Source: a virus. From it: DNA of 64,000 bases. Where the stretch lies: the IMG/VR virus record IMGVR_UViG_3300017989_006421, positions 1 to 64,000 of that record; one strand, given 5' to 3'. Under the pieces are notes generated by a model, which saw nothing but the letters and a program-made list of their open reading frames with translations, was not told the DNA's origin and did no database searches. The translations under genes and the position numbers were made by a program. This document shows positions 1 to 8,233 of this stretch, piece by piece (within the stretch, counting starts at the first letter, position 1; each line of letters begins with the position of its first letter).

Positions 1-639
1 CTACACCTCCGGAATCTGGTTGAAAGCCGCAAATGGTAAAAGGTCAACAAAAATAACCTCTTGGAAACCCGCGTCTTTCAGTTTCTTTTCCCATTCCGCT
101 CGACTAATCCAGACGGAATATGGAGTATCATTAGCTAAGGGTCTACCATGGTCTTCGGAGTCAGGAGTAGCCGTAATGATGAAGGTGAAGTAGCGACTTA
201 TTCTTTGGGATTCACTTAGAAACAAAGCCAGTTCTTCATCAGAACGAGCGTATTGAAAACTGTTGGAGAAAACGATATCGAATGAATTCTCCCGAAAGTT
301 AGGAAGTACATCAACCGAGTCACCCAACCAAACGTCTTCTTGTACTGAGGGGAGGCTATTGGTAATGGCGTACTCAGCACAATCATACCCGCAAGCGAGA
401 ACCCCGGCTTCTGAGAAATCATGGACAACATGACCAAAGGCGCATCCTGCATCCAGCAGTGACTTTCCACGAAGCCAATTTACCATGTCCTCTTTCGGTT
501 TATTAAAAGCTAGACACAGATAAAAAACCAACCAATTAAAGCCAAACAAATGAGCGGAGAGAGTTTTATAGTAGGGTTTCCCATCGCAATAGGTATCAAA
601 ATAGGCTTGTTCAAATCGCTTGTCTATTTGACGGTCCAT
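1..639 (-). CDS. SAM-dependent methyltransferase, class I
   Basis: The 212-residue product has the class I motif I LLDAGCAFGHV near residue 61, followed by an acidic loop and a motif IV-like FDIVFSNSFQY. This is the fold of small-molecule and protein methyltransferases; the substrate cannot be read. The start has GAGG about nine bases upstream, inside the end of the preceding acyltransferase-like gene, so the two are translationally coupled. The last codons are Glu-Val-stop, written GAGGTGTAG, which can serve as a ribosome binding site for a gene beyond the window edge. Confidence 0.75.
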   Translation of the reverse strand: MDRQIDKRFEQAYFDTYCDGKPYYKTLSAHLFGFNWLVFYLCLAFNKPKEDMVNWLRGKSLLDAGCAFGHVVHDFSEAGVLACGYDCAEYAITNSLPSVQEDVWLGDSVDVLPNFRENSFDIVFSNSFQYARSDEELALFLSESQRISRYFTFIITATPDSEDHGRPLANDTPYSVWISRAEWEKKLKDAGFQEVIFVDLLPFAAFNQIPEV

Positions 640-2249
640 ATCCCATCACCTCGTACCAGACCACAATCAGTTAATGGGGCTACTAACTGATCAATATCGT
701 CATAGAAGGTAACCAAATGAGAAACAACCCTTTGTCCCACAGCCTTAATGATCTCCATGTTCTTCTCTTCGGCTAAATCCCAGCACAAGAGAACGGGCGC
801 TGAGATCGGATCCATTTTCCAATCTCCGTCCAAAGCGAATTCTCTGATGAATTCCGGAGTACCCATGGCTAGCCATTCGGGTAAATCCATCCCATAAGCT
901 TCTATTCCACAAGCTCGCAATTCCATAACCGCTTGACCATCCCGACAACCCAGATGGATTACGAAATCCGTTTCAAAATCCAGCTTTCCTGTGCAATATA
1001 GGGTTTTTACGAAATCCACTATCTCCCTGAAGTGGTTTTGATAAGTGTGTCGATAGGCCGTCTGCGTTTTGGTGGGAATCGACGAATCAGATCGCGCGTT
1101 GCTGAATAACAATCGGCTCCGCACCTCGGGAGAGACTCTGTCACAGAACCTTTCTCGGGTTTCAAGCAGTTTTTCTGCAAAAGTAGTCGTCCGATCGCCC
1201 AGATAAAATTTTCCTTCCACACAAACGGGAAGAAAATAAATTAAGGGTACGTTTTCCCACGAAGGAAAAATGCTAAATACTGGGTATGTGGTGTGATGGT
1301 TGTTAAACTTCCGTTTATATGCGGCCCCTGCTTCTTCTCCATAACCTGGGTCGTACCACTCAAATTGTTTTGTGATCGCCAATTGGATCATCTTACAAAC
1401 GACCCAACTCCCAACGTATCTTTTGTTATCAGTCATAACGGGATGGTCTAAATCCCGGATAAAAGCGTGGTCACAAAGACAATTATGAAGAATATTGGTC
1501 AATGAGGTGTTGACACCAAGAACCCTGTCTCCGTCGTTTCCATCTAGAACCAAATGGTATTGCATTCCAGGCAAATATTCTAATAACCCGGTTTCATAAA
1601 CGGAAAACGCGTTCGCTTTAGAACTTTCCCCGTATGTCCAACGAGCTTTAAAAACATCCCGCATGCCCAGATAAGCTTCTTTTGCTGTATCAAAAGAAAC
1701 ACCCTCAAATTTCAAACCGGAATTAGCCTTTAACAGTTTCCGGATAGTTTGGCGAGCTTTCTTTTTTACAGTCGTAAGGTACACATCCCAAGACTCTGGT
1801 ATCTTTACCAATCCCCATTTATCAGTAGGAATAGGAAGGGATTCGTCGTGCAACCGCCAAAATGGAGACTGACCCCATGTTTCAAACGGAACGGGAATGT
1901 GTTTTATCACTTCAGGATGAGCTAATACATCAGGTGTACACGTCGGTAAAAAACCAGCTACCATGTAATAACCCGACGGTTCCCATTTCCTCTCTTCAAA
2001 CCACCCCTCAGTACATAAAACAGCGTGACATCGGTGATCAAGCTCAACCAAAATGGCTTTGGTGCGTTTTGATTTAAGCCACGTCATTTCTCGTCGAATT
2101 AATCGAGTTAGAACATCAGGGTCATGCTCCGGTCTAACTTCTTCACCATCGTAGTATCCCAAATCTTCACAGGACTGGTGTATCCAATAGCGATAGTCAT
2201 CAGACCCTAGCCAATTTTTGTGATAATCCTCAATGGTGATAACTCGCAT
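624..2249 (-). CDS. FemAB/GNAT-like acyltransferase fused to methyltransferase-like domain
   Basis: The product has about 541 residues. The segment KKKARQTIRKLLKANSGL, near residue 165, resembles the CelD/BioF2-type GNAT acyltransferases, as does the later aromatic-rich stretch ending in YKRKFNNHH. From about residue 430 there is a second, methyltransferase-like domain with FVIHLGCRDGQAVMELRACG, a degenerate SAM motif. I chose the second ATG because AGGAC lies a proper distance before it and only one base before the first ATG. It overlaps the methyltransferase gene downstream. It may modify a small molecule, protein or nucleobase; the substrate is unknown. Confidence 0.55.
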   Translation of the reverse strand: MRVITIEDYHKNWLGSDDYRYWIHQSCEDLGYYDGEEVRPEHDPDVLTRLIRREMTWLKSKRTKAILVELDHRCHAVLCTEGWFEERKWEPSGYYMVAGFLPTCTPDVLAHPEVIKHIPVPFETWGQSPFWRLHDESLPIPTDKWGLVKIPESWDVYLTTVKKKARQTIRKLLKANSGLKFEGVSFDTAKEAYLGMRDVFKARWTYGESSKANAFSVYETGLLEYLPGMQYHLVLDGNDGDRVLGVNTSLTNILHNCLCDHAFIRDLDHPVMTDNKRYVGSWVVCKMIQLAITKQFEWYDPGYGEEAGAAYKRKFNNHHTTYPVFSIFPSWENVPLIYFLPVCVEGKFYLGDRTTTFAEKLLETRERFCDRVSPEVRSRLLFSNARSDSSIPTKTQTAYRHTYQNHFREIVDFVKTLYCTGKLDFETDFVIHLGCRDGQAVMELRACGIEAYGMDLPEWLAMGTPEFIREFALDGDWKMDPISAPVLLCWDLAEEKNMEIIKAVGQRVVSHLVTFYDDIDQLVAPLTDCGLVRGDGIWTVK

Positions 2250-2261
2250 TGACATGTCCTG

Positions 2262-3191
2262 TTAAGAAATCAAACCCAGACCTTGGTCCATATCCTGAAT
2301 AGCCGCGCCAATTCGCCCGGTTACTAGCTTCTCTACTCCCGAATCAAGAGTACCAGTTTCCAATCCCGAGATAAAGGGGTCATCTTTTATGTAGCCCTGC
2401 AATTCTTCCAGGGAACAAGCTCCGGTCCACCCCGATGGTAGATACGCTTGATAAATGGTGTCTTCCAATTCGGTCCACCAGAGTTGAGCCCACCCATTTT
2501 CTACTACCCATACTGGGCAACGACTAAGAACAGGGTGTTTCAAATCTTGACTGCGCTTGCCCGGAATTTCAGGGAGAAGCACTCTTTTTCCTGGCGAAGT
2601 AAAATACCTCACAAAGGCAGCGGCTTCATACCAGGGTAACGAGGGAGAGAAGGGGGTGTATTCCTCTTTTTCCAAGTCAGCGTGAAATTGGGCGTATTCA
2701 GCAAATTCGGGGAGATTCGCCCATTGGATACAACTGATCACGCTCTTCACTAGCCGGCGACTGGGCCATTCCTTGTAGAACATTTTAGCCGCACGCCAAG
2801 CTTGAGGACAACCCGGATCAGCTACGATCCCAGAAGGTTGAGGAACTAAAGGATAACATTCACAATCTATAGGCTTCAGCACTCCAGCACTGCATCCAGT
2901 ACAAGCAGCCGTCGCCCCAGTTAAATGGGGGCAATCAACTGGAGCCTTCCACAAGTTCTCTGTAAGAGAGACTTTACGAGTAAAATGGTTCGCTTCGGTT
3001 GAAGTAAGGATAGGTTGAAGAATACAACAAGTACATTCTCCTTGGCACAGGTCATCCCCGAAGTCCAACTTCTGGTATCCCTTTACTCCTGGGCCTATTG
3101 CTCCCAACTGTGGAATCGTGGGTGGTGGATGATCCTCTTCTCCCCAAAGACTTTCATCCCAATGCTCCGGTTCATAAACTGGTGGTGGCAT
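2262..3191 (-). CDS. Hypothetical cysteine-rich protein
   Basis: About 309 residues with no family I recognise. The N-terminal third is rich in Cys: CQGECTCC and later CPHL-TACTGC-CEC, which could bind zinc or an Fe-S cluster. The C-terminal half is Trp- and Pro-rich and looks globular. The start at 3191 has GGAAGGGGG five bases upstream; an in-frame ATG at 3230 is possible but has a weaker site. It overlaps the end of the preceding gene by 20 bases, typical of this operon. Confidence 0.6.
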   Translation of the reverse strand: MPPPVYEPEHWDESLWGEEDHPPPTIPQLGAIGPGVKGYQKLDFGDDLCQGECTCCILQPILTSTEANHFTRKVSLTENLWKAPVDCPHLTGATAACTGCSAGVLKPIDCECYPLVPQPSGIVADPGCPQAWRAAKMFYKEWPSRRLVKSVISCIQWANLPEFAEYAQFHADLEKEEYTPFSPSLPWYEAAAFVRYFTSPGKRVLLPEIPGKRSQDLKHPVLSRCPVWVVENGWAQLWWTELEDTIYQAYLPSGWTGACSLEELQGYIKDDPFISGLETGTLDSGVEKLVTGRIGAAIQDMDQGLGLIS

Positions 3192-3444
3192 GACTACCCC
3201 CTTCCACGAATACGAAATGGCCCGGTTCATCTTGTAAAAATCCTATCTGCTCCTTCAAAATCTCCTCATCTTCCCAGCGACTTTGAACCCCTGATATCCA
3301 TAGCTTTATTATGATTTTAGTCGCACGTACAACGGCATTCATTGAAGGTTCAATCCCTAGAGCTTGCGATCCCCCCAAAATAGCCGCAAATCTATCCAAT
3401 ACCGCGTTGAATTCTACTTTTGATACTGGATGGCGTGGTATCAC
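3172..3444 (-). CDS. Hypothetical protein, GTG start overlapping upstream stop
   Basis: A 90-residue product of unknown function, mostly helical by composition. The GTG start shares the bases GTGA with the TGA stop of the upstream acidic protein, a standard coupling arrangement. A longer reading to 3486 would add a Gly-Arg repeat that is only the other frame of the upstream gene's Glu-Asp repeat, so I rejected it. Confidence 0.6.
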   Translation of the reverse strand: MIPRHPVSKVEFNAVLDRFAAILGGSQALGIEPSMNAVVRATKIIIKLWISGVQSRWEDEEILKEQIGFLQDEPGHFVFVEGGSHATTSL

Positions 3445-3983
3445 GATTCTTCCTCGTCCTCGTCCTCGTCCTCTTCCTCTTCCCACTCGACTTCAAAAAC
3501 AGATTTTTCCCATTTCTCAAAGTCAAACGCATCTTGAAGGCCAAGCACCTCTTTAATGCGATTAGCTGGTTTACAATTGAAGGGGTTACTACCGACTAAG
3601 CCCATAACTGATACTAAATCCTTAATGGGCATTGCAGCCAATTGTTCTGCGGTATATGGGAGTTTAGTGGCTAATCGATGGCGGTTGGCCAGTTTTGTTA
3701 TCTCTTTCTTAGCCGTAACTTGCTCTTCAACTTGCCATTTGGGGACTTCTTCAACTGGCAGATACTCATGATACCTCAAATATCTATCAGTTAGAGACGA
3801 TTTCTCAGCCAATTGCTGAATATGATTTTGCAGTTCTTCAACAGTGATATCAAGCACAACACCCCTACCACTCTTCTTTCCGGTAGCCTTCCGATCCACC
3901 CGATTCAGTTTTCTTGAGAGCGTTAACACTTGATCGCGTAAATTTTGAACCTGTTCCTCAACTTCTGTTAGCCTTGTTTCCAT
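3441..3983 (-). CDS. Hypothetical coiled-coil protein with acidic tail
   Basis: At least 180 residues. Residues 1-35 form a strong heptad pattern (METRLTEVEEQVQNLRDQVL), the middle is basic and the last 20 residues are almost all Glu and Asp, encoded by a GAGGAC-type repeat. The ATG at 3983 lacks a clear ribosome site. The frame stays open upstream to an ATC codon at 4028, six bases after GGAGG, which would add a typical basic N-terminus (ATATEKKKKPIAKK). The true start is therefore uncertain. Confidence 0.6.
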   Translation of the reverse strand: METRLTEVEEQVQNLRDQVLTLSRKLNRVDRKATGKKSGRGVVLDITVEELQNHIQQLAEKSSLTDRYLRYHEYLPVEEVPKWQVEEQVTAKKEITKLANRHRLATKLPYTAEQLAAMPIKDLVSVMGLVGSNPFNCKPANRIKEVLGLQDAFDFEKWEKSVFEVEWEEEEDEDEDEEES

Positions 3984-4029
3984 TTTCTTAGCTATCGGTT
4001 TTTTCTTTTTCTCAGTAGCGGTAGCGATG

Positions 4030-4428
4030 TTACTCCTCCAATACTAATTTGGGACCAGACTTAGACTCGGTTTCCGCTTCGGTTTCCTCGGTCGCCGCCT
4101 GAGCTGCTTCATTCAAATCAGGCAATTTAGTGAAATCGTCGCATATGGAAGCACAGGCGTGTTTTGCCATTTCTTCCATCTTCGACAAAGACCCGTCAAT
4201 CACCATGTGAGATAGGTTGGAATCAGCACGCATCTGCTTGAATGTATTATCCAAACCTAGTGTGATGACTCCCTTTATCGCTTCCGTTCTTTTCGCACGA
4301 TCAGCTTCCTCGGGGAAACATTGTTCAAACATGGCTCTTAAAATCAAAGCCTGAAATGGCGATATAACCATTCCTTGAATTAACTGCTGCGGATCGATAG
4401 ACAATTGTTGCTGTTGTTGACCTGGCAA
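4030..4428 (-). CDS. Hypothetical protein, TTG start
   Basis: A 132-residue product with a Gln-rich N-terminus, a helical core and an Ala/Glu-rich tail. No family is recognised. The TTG start is well supported by AGGAGAAC just upstream. The C-terminus Leu-Glu-Glu-stop is written TTGGAGGAGTAA, so the stop region doubles as a strong Shine-Dalgarno site for the next gene. Confidence 0.6.
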   Translation of the reverse strand: MPGQQQQQLSIDPQQLIQGMVISPFQALILRAMFEQCFPEEADRAKRTEAIKGVITLGLDNTFKQMRADSNLSHMVIDGSLSKMEEMAKHACASICDDFTKLPDLNEAAQAATEETEAETESKSGPKLVLEE

Positions 4429-4438
4429 AAGGTTCTCC

Positions 4439-4837
4439 TTACTTTACTTGCACTTTCGGTAAAGGACACGTAGACGTTTTCATTGGTTTATCGAAATCAA
4501 CGGACCAGCCACCCCCAGGGTGTTCCTCCCATGCTTGACAATGACGCAGTGTTTGCATGATATCCCAGGCCATCTTATGGTCTTCCCCGATGGTTGAATT
4601 GGTAATACCCAAATGGCCGGTGTAGGGCAAACCTGTGGCCAAAGGCTCTAACTGTTTTAGTTGTTCACGCAGATCATTAACATTCTTGGAGGAGAGCCGA
4701 TTATTCTGCGATAAGTGGTCGACCGCCGCGCTCAGTTGACCCATGCCTATCCGCGAAAAACAATCCAGGGCTACGCGTATGACGCGCATTTGTTCAGGTG
4801 TAAACTCGCAGAGGTAAGTGGTAGATGAAGCACCCAT
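4439..4837 (-). CDS. Conserved phage hypothetical protein
   Basis: A 132-residue protein. The pattern TPEQMRVIRVALDCFSRIGMGQL followed by SGL/ITNSTIGEDHKMAWDIMQTLRH resembles a small family I have seen repeatedly in large phages, always of unknown function. The ATG at 4837 has AAAGGA seven bases upstream. A longer frame to 4966 would run far into the deaminase-like gene and lacks support, so it was not used. Confidence 0.65.
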   Translation of the reverse strand: MGASSTTYLCEFTPEQMRVIRVALDCFSRIGMGQLSAAVDHLSQNNRLSSKNVNDLREQLKQLEPLATGLPYTGHLGITNSTIGEDHKMAWDIMQTLRHCQAWEEHPGGGWSVDFDKPMKTSTCPLPKVQVK

Positions 4838-4869
4838 AACCAGTCCTTTTTGTACAAAAATCCTCTTTT

Positions 4870-5268
4870 TTAACGAAGTAAAAGAAGACTGGTCCAAACC
4901 CCACCTTGCCAAAAAATCACTCGTTTTACTCCCGATTCCTGGAGTAATTGCATACACCTTGGACATGGTTTGCTGTTACCAAAAGACCGATTTCCCATAA
5001 CCCGGCATATTAACATGGTGTGGAGTGGTTCTCTGATCTTTGCTAGCAGCCGTTCTTCGGCATGAAGAGTCCATTTGTTCTTGTAACCAAAAACTCGTGT
5101 GTTATGAGTCCTAGAAAGAACATTCCTTAACCGACTGTCTAAACCTAAAGCACTGTGCTTGGATCGTTTAACTTCGCTCTTCAGGGCCTCTTCAATAGCT
5201 ATTTCTAAGACACGCCCTATTGGGGTCCTAAGAGGCTTACCTCGCCAAGATTTGGGCATCGTAGGCAT
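4870..5268 (-). CDS. Cytidine/deoxycytidylate deaminase-like zinc protein
   Basis: The 132-residue product has the two zinc motifs of the cytidine deaminase superfamily: HAEE near residue 70 and PCPRC near residue 101, followed by SGVKRVIF, the usual beta strand. The N-terminal 60 residues are basic and do not match nucleotide deaminases closely, so the substrate could be a free nucleotide or a base in nucleic acid. It differs from the dCMP deaminase at 48674. Confidence 0.6.
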   Translation of the reverse strand: MPTMPKSWRGKPLRTPIGRVLEIAIEEALKSEVKRSKHSALGLDSRLRNVLSRTHNTRVFGYKNKWTLHAEERLLAKIREPLHTMLICRVMGNRSFGNSKPCPRCMQLLQESGVKRVIFWQGGVWTSLLLLR

Positions 5269-5271
5269 ATA

Positions 5272-5922
5272 TTAGTCCGCCTCCGCCTCCGCCTCCGCCT
5301 CCGCTCTCCGCTCCACCTCTTGCCTGAAGGGTTCTTCCATCATGGCCCCCATTAACGATAAGGTCTCTAAAGAAGGTTGTTCAATTTGTTGCAGTTTATC
5401 GGGGAGATCCAGTTTCGTACAACACTCTACACATACCCCGATAACCCCAAAGAGGTCGAGAACTTCTCGAAGGTGACCAGCATTCTTCTTAACCCTCTGC
5501 CACTGGTCTGCAGTTAATTCATCCTTCGTGAAAACGTACATGGGCTTCTTTTCGCCAAAAGACTTTCTAGCTTCATTTATTACCTTAGCGGGGTTAAGTA
5601 ACAGGTTAATGGGTTCACCCCCCATCTCCATTTTCTTACTTATTACCAGGACTTCGGAAAGAATGTCAGAAACCTTTACACTCTCTTGGCCGCAAGTCAT
5701 GCATACCAGTTCCTTCTTGAAGTCCCGTGTTCGATCCGGCTTCGTCTTTGGCTTTCTTGATTTCCGAAGTGTTTCTTGCTGTTGGATCTGAACCTGATTA
5801 GCTTTGTCAACTACCCCCTCATGTTCTTTACAAGCCCGCTCACCATTTCCTACATGAGCAGTCCGAGCCTTGAAGACAGTTTCTCCGCAAATACTGCAAG
5901 TAACTTGTTTTGGCCCTGTCAT
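5272..5922 (-). CDS. Zinc-finger protein with Glu-Ala repeat tail
   Basis: A 216-residue product. CSICGETV with a later CKEH near residue 9, and CMTCG near residue 75 with CVECC near residue 164, form probable zinc ribbons. The C-terminus is an EAEAEAEA repeat encoded by tandem CCTCCG units on the plus strand. Its ATG lies eight bases after the GAGGAG that forms the end of the upstream gene. Function unknown; it may bind nucleic acid or protein. Confidence 0.6.
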   Translation of the reverse strand: MTGPKQVTCSICGETVFKARTAHVGNGERACKEHEGVVDKANQVQIQQQETLRKSRKPKTKPDRTRDFKKELVCMTCGQESVKVSDILSEVLVISKKMEMGGEPINLLLNPAKVINEARKSFGEKKPMYVFTKDELTADQWQRVKKNAGHLREVLDLFGVIGVCVECCTKLDLPDKLQQIEQPSLETLSLMGAMMEEPFRQEVERRAEAEAEAEAD

Positions 5923-5927
5923 CCCAT

Positions 5928-6248
5928 TTACTCCTCATCATCATCCATCGAAGAAAGACCTACCCCTATTATCGCCCCATTGCGATTATTGCATTCTTCT
6001 TGTGCTGCGGAGAAATCTGGAAATAAATCCTTATGGTTATAAACTTGTCGTTCCCCAAACTGGTACTGACACTGAATCTGCAAACCTCCGAGTTTGTCTA
6101 GGGCAGCATGGAGAAATATTCCGGTAAGTTTTTGAGGGACTGTTGTCACCCACCAGTCTTTAGTTAGTTCTTTTATTGCGAATACTGTTGTGCCGGGTCG
6201 AAGCCAACCCTGTTCTACGGCTTGCTTCATAACTCCTTCTATACTCAT
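5928..6248 (-). CDS. Hypothetical protein, acidic C-terminus
   Basis: A 106-residue product of unknown function. The ATG at 6248 is chosen because GGAGG lies seven bases upstream; an extra N-terminal stretch to 6287 lacks a site. The protein ends in Asp-Asp-Asp-Glu-Glu-stop, with the last codons GAGGAGTAA acting as the ribosome site of the next gene. Confidence 0.6.
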   Translation of the reverse strand: MSIEGVMKQAVEQGWLRPGTTVFAIKELTKDWWVTTVPQKLTGIFLHAALDKLGGLQIQCQYQFGERQVYNHKDLFPDFSAAQEECNNRNGAIIGVGLSSMDDDEE

Positions 6249-6293
6249 TATCCAACCTCCGCCCCAAAGATACATCGTGGTGATCATTCATAT

Positions 6294-6734
6294 TCAGTCT
6301 TTAGGCTCACTAACGGTGGTTCCCGTAGCCTTGGCGATTGCGGTACGAGCGAGACTACAAGTAGGACATGGAAATTCGGAATCTTCAGGAGGCACAGCAC
6401 CGTTTTCTGTATGCCATGATTCAAGTCCTGGTCTCGCTCGCATCCCATTACCATTACACCCGAAACATGACGCCACAGTCTTTTTGCACGCTTCCAAGAG
6501 ATCGGGTGCAGCAGCCCTAAGACGAGTCAGTTCAGTATGTACTTCCTTTAGTCGATTGAGCCGACAATAGATCGCCACCATCATATTAAACAAACCCAAC
6601 AAAGCGGTGTCTGTCAGAGAAACGGCTCCTACCCATTCACCCAGGATTTGTCCTGTGATTATAGCCGCGAAAAGAACACAGATCAACAAAAAGACGTATT
6701 CCAGCACCATCCAAAACTGTATCCGCTTAAACAT
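6294..6734 (-). CDS. Membrane protein with C-terminal zinc-binding motif
   Basis: A 146-residue product. Residues about 9-30 and 38-58 are hydrophobic and predict two membrane helices, followed by a basic helix. The C-terminal part has CFGCNGNG and a later CPTC, a DnaJ-like zinc pair, presumably on the cytoplasmic side. The ATG at 6734 has GGAGG seven bases upstream. No function is known. Confidence 0.65.
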   Translation of the reverse strand: MFKRIQFWMVLEYVFLLICVLFAAIITGQILGEWVGAVSLTDTALLGLFNMMVAIYCRLNRLKEVHTELTRLRAAAPDLLEACKKTVASCFGCNGNGMRARPGLESWHTENGAVPPEDSEFPCPTCSLARTAIAKATGTTVSEPKD

Positions 6735-6748
6735 ATCAGCACCTCCAG

Positions 6749-7108
6749 TCAATCCAGCCCACCAAATTCCAATGACGCTTCTACCAACTCCCAACCCGTC
6801 TCCGTCAAATAAGAATCAGAAAGCCACTTGCTTTGTTTTCTAAGAATTTTTCCGGCCTTCTTAATCTTTTTTAACTGAGCGATTGTATTATCGAATAACT
6901 TCTTTCCGCATTCCTCACAATAAAACACCTGTTGATCACGTCCGGAAAATTTATTGAATTGATAGGCCACCAGTCTAGCAGAAAACTGAACTATGGGTTT
7001 CCCACACGCTTTATTAGTACACTTGGCCCTACCAGTTTTGGCTTCTTCCCATACAATCTTAGGTCGCAACAAACTGTTAACGAGCGATTTGCGATTTCTT
7101 TTAGGCAT
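6749..7108 (-). CDS. Zinc-ribbon protein
   Basis: A 119-residue basic protein. CTNKACG near residue 30 and CEECGKK near residue 65 make a four-cysteine ribbon, followed by Lys-rich helices. It could bind DNA or RNA. Its start overlaps the last eight bases of the upstream gene. Confidence 0.6.
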   Translation of the reverse strand: MPKRNRKSLVNSLLRPKIVWEEAKTGRAKCTNKACGKPIVQFSARLVAYQFNKFSGRDQQVFYCEECGKKLFDNTIAQLKKIKKAGKILRKQSKWLSDSYLTETGWELVEASLEFGGLD

Positions 7109-7412
7109 CGGACTCGACTCTTTTGTAAGTCAGTTCAAAAATGTGGTTCCCACATTTTTCCAGGTTCCCTTCATCATCCCGAATGATCCAATCACCGAAG
7201 GACACACGGTGTTCCCCAGTTTGTGTCATGACCGATAGTATACCGGTGCTAGTATTAGGAATCGTAGGATACAAAGAGTTTGTTTTACGACGAGGTAAGT
7301 TCCAAGCCTTGTTCATCCAACTTGGCCAATCCGCATTAGACCTGCGAGTTTCTCTCGTTAGTTGAAAAGCCTCGATAACGGTGGATTGTCTTTTCACATA
7401 CTGGGTATTCAT
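7101..7412 (-). CDS. Conserved phage protein (GDWIIR family)
   Basis: A 103-residue protein with the layout of a widespread small phage family: an N-terminal VIEAFQLTRETR, a W-rich centre, and the signature FGDWIIRDDEGNLEKC followed by FELTYKRV. Members occur in many phages; the function is unknown. The ATG is preceded by GGAGAG, which is part of the stop region of the upstream gene. Confidence 0.7.
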   Translation of the reverse strand: MNTQYVKRQSTVIEAFQLTRETRRSNADWPSWMNKAWNLPRRKTNSLYPTIPNTSTGILSVMTQTGEHRVSFGDWIIRDDEGNLEKCGNHIFELTYKRVESDA

Positions 7413-7415
7413 CTT

Positions 7416-7883
7416 CTATCTCTCCCAAATTATAACGATTTCTCCCAACACCAGGATTTCGGAATTCGTGAACCCCGCCTCTTCGATTACTTCCTTGATG
7501 TAACTAGTAAGCAGGGTGTTATCCCTTTTGAGGTTATCCACGTAATATTCATACAGAGTTCTATTGGTCCCATGATACACTGCTCGCATGGGAATAATTA
7601 GACCCAGTGAATCTCCAGCGGAATTTTCTAACAACTTTTGAAGAGCGTTAGAATAGCACGCCCTAAGATAACCCCCAACGACTACAACAAATCCTTGTTC
7701 ACGTATGTTATGTAATCCTACGGGGGCATTCCGCTCAGTTAGTACGTATTGAGGAGAAAAATGAGGCAACAAGTTTCCTACGATTGGTTCAACCTTATTC
7801 GAACCCTCACATATCCCCTCTACATGAACTACCATGATCGAGGCGTTTTGTAGAGCTAGTAATACCAGAAGGGTCTTGAACAC
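7416..7883 (-). CDS. Hypothetical protein, possible signal anchor
   Basis: Around 155 residues from a GTG at 7883, or 140 from the ATG at 7835. With the GTG start the N-terminus is short, basic and hydrophobic (FKTLLVLLAL), like a signal peptide. Neither start has a strong ribosome site. The frame remains open to 8000 but that part overlaps the divergent gene and is unlikely to be translated. Function unknown. Confidence 0.5.
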   Translation of the reverse strand: MFKTLLVLLALQNASIMVVHVEGICEGSNKVEPIVGNLLPHFSPQYVLTERNAPVGLHNIREQGFVVVVGGYLRACYSNALQKLLENSAGDSLGLIIPMRAVYHGTNRTLYEYYVDNLKRDNTLLTSYIKEVIEEAGFTNSEILVLGEIVIIWER

Positions 7884-7936
7884 AACAACAAATCCGTAAG
7901 AAGAAGGGAGGAGGGGAATTACACAGGAGAAAGCAA

Positions 7937-8233
7937 ATGGGCGTTGATTACCGTTTCGTTTACACTTGTGACAACCCCCACTGTGACAAAAGCGTAACAA
8001 CTGCGACTGAAGATGAACTACCTCTTGGATGGGCTGCGGCCGAGATTACATTATATGATGAAGAATCCGCCGATCATGGGTATCCCTTGAAAAGGGGCCT
8101 AGTTGGCTGTTGTTTTGACTGTCTAAAAGCAACTATAAATGACATGACCTTGGCTGGCCTTCAAGAATCCCGAAACGCCATCATCAGTATGTTAGAAGAG
8201 GACGAAGAGGACGAAGAGGAAAGTGCGTTTTAA
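7937..8233 (+). CDS. Small zinc-binding protein with acidic tail, lone rightward gene
   Basis: A 98-residue product with CDNPHC near residue 10 and CCFDC near residue 58, a likely four-cysteine zinc site, and an EEDEEDEEE tail. AGGAGAAAG stands six bases before the ATG. It is the only rightward gene within the first 16 kb, divergent from the gene at 7883 and convergent with the recombinase gene, whose stop it overlaps by four bases. Its isolation suggests its own promoter. Confidence 0.7.
   Translation: MGVDYRFVYTCDNPHCDKSVTTATEDELPLGWAAAEITLYDEESADHGYPLKRGLVGCCFDCLKATINDMTLAGLQESRNAIISMLEEDEEDEEESAF

Noticed and set aside
3172-3486. Longer version of a small gene with a Gly-Arg repeat at the start
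   Set aside because: The repeat is the other frame of the upstream Glu-Asp repeat; the GTG at 3444 fits the overlap with the stop.
4838-4966. N-terminal extension of the gene at 4439
   Set aside because: It overlaps the deaminase-like gene by 97 bases and has no ribosome site, unlike the ATG at 4837.
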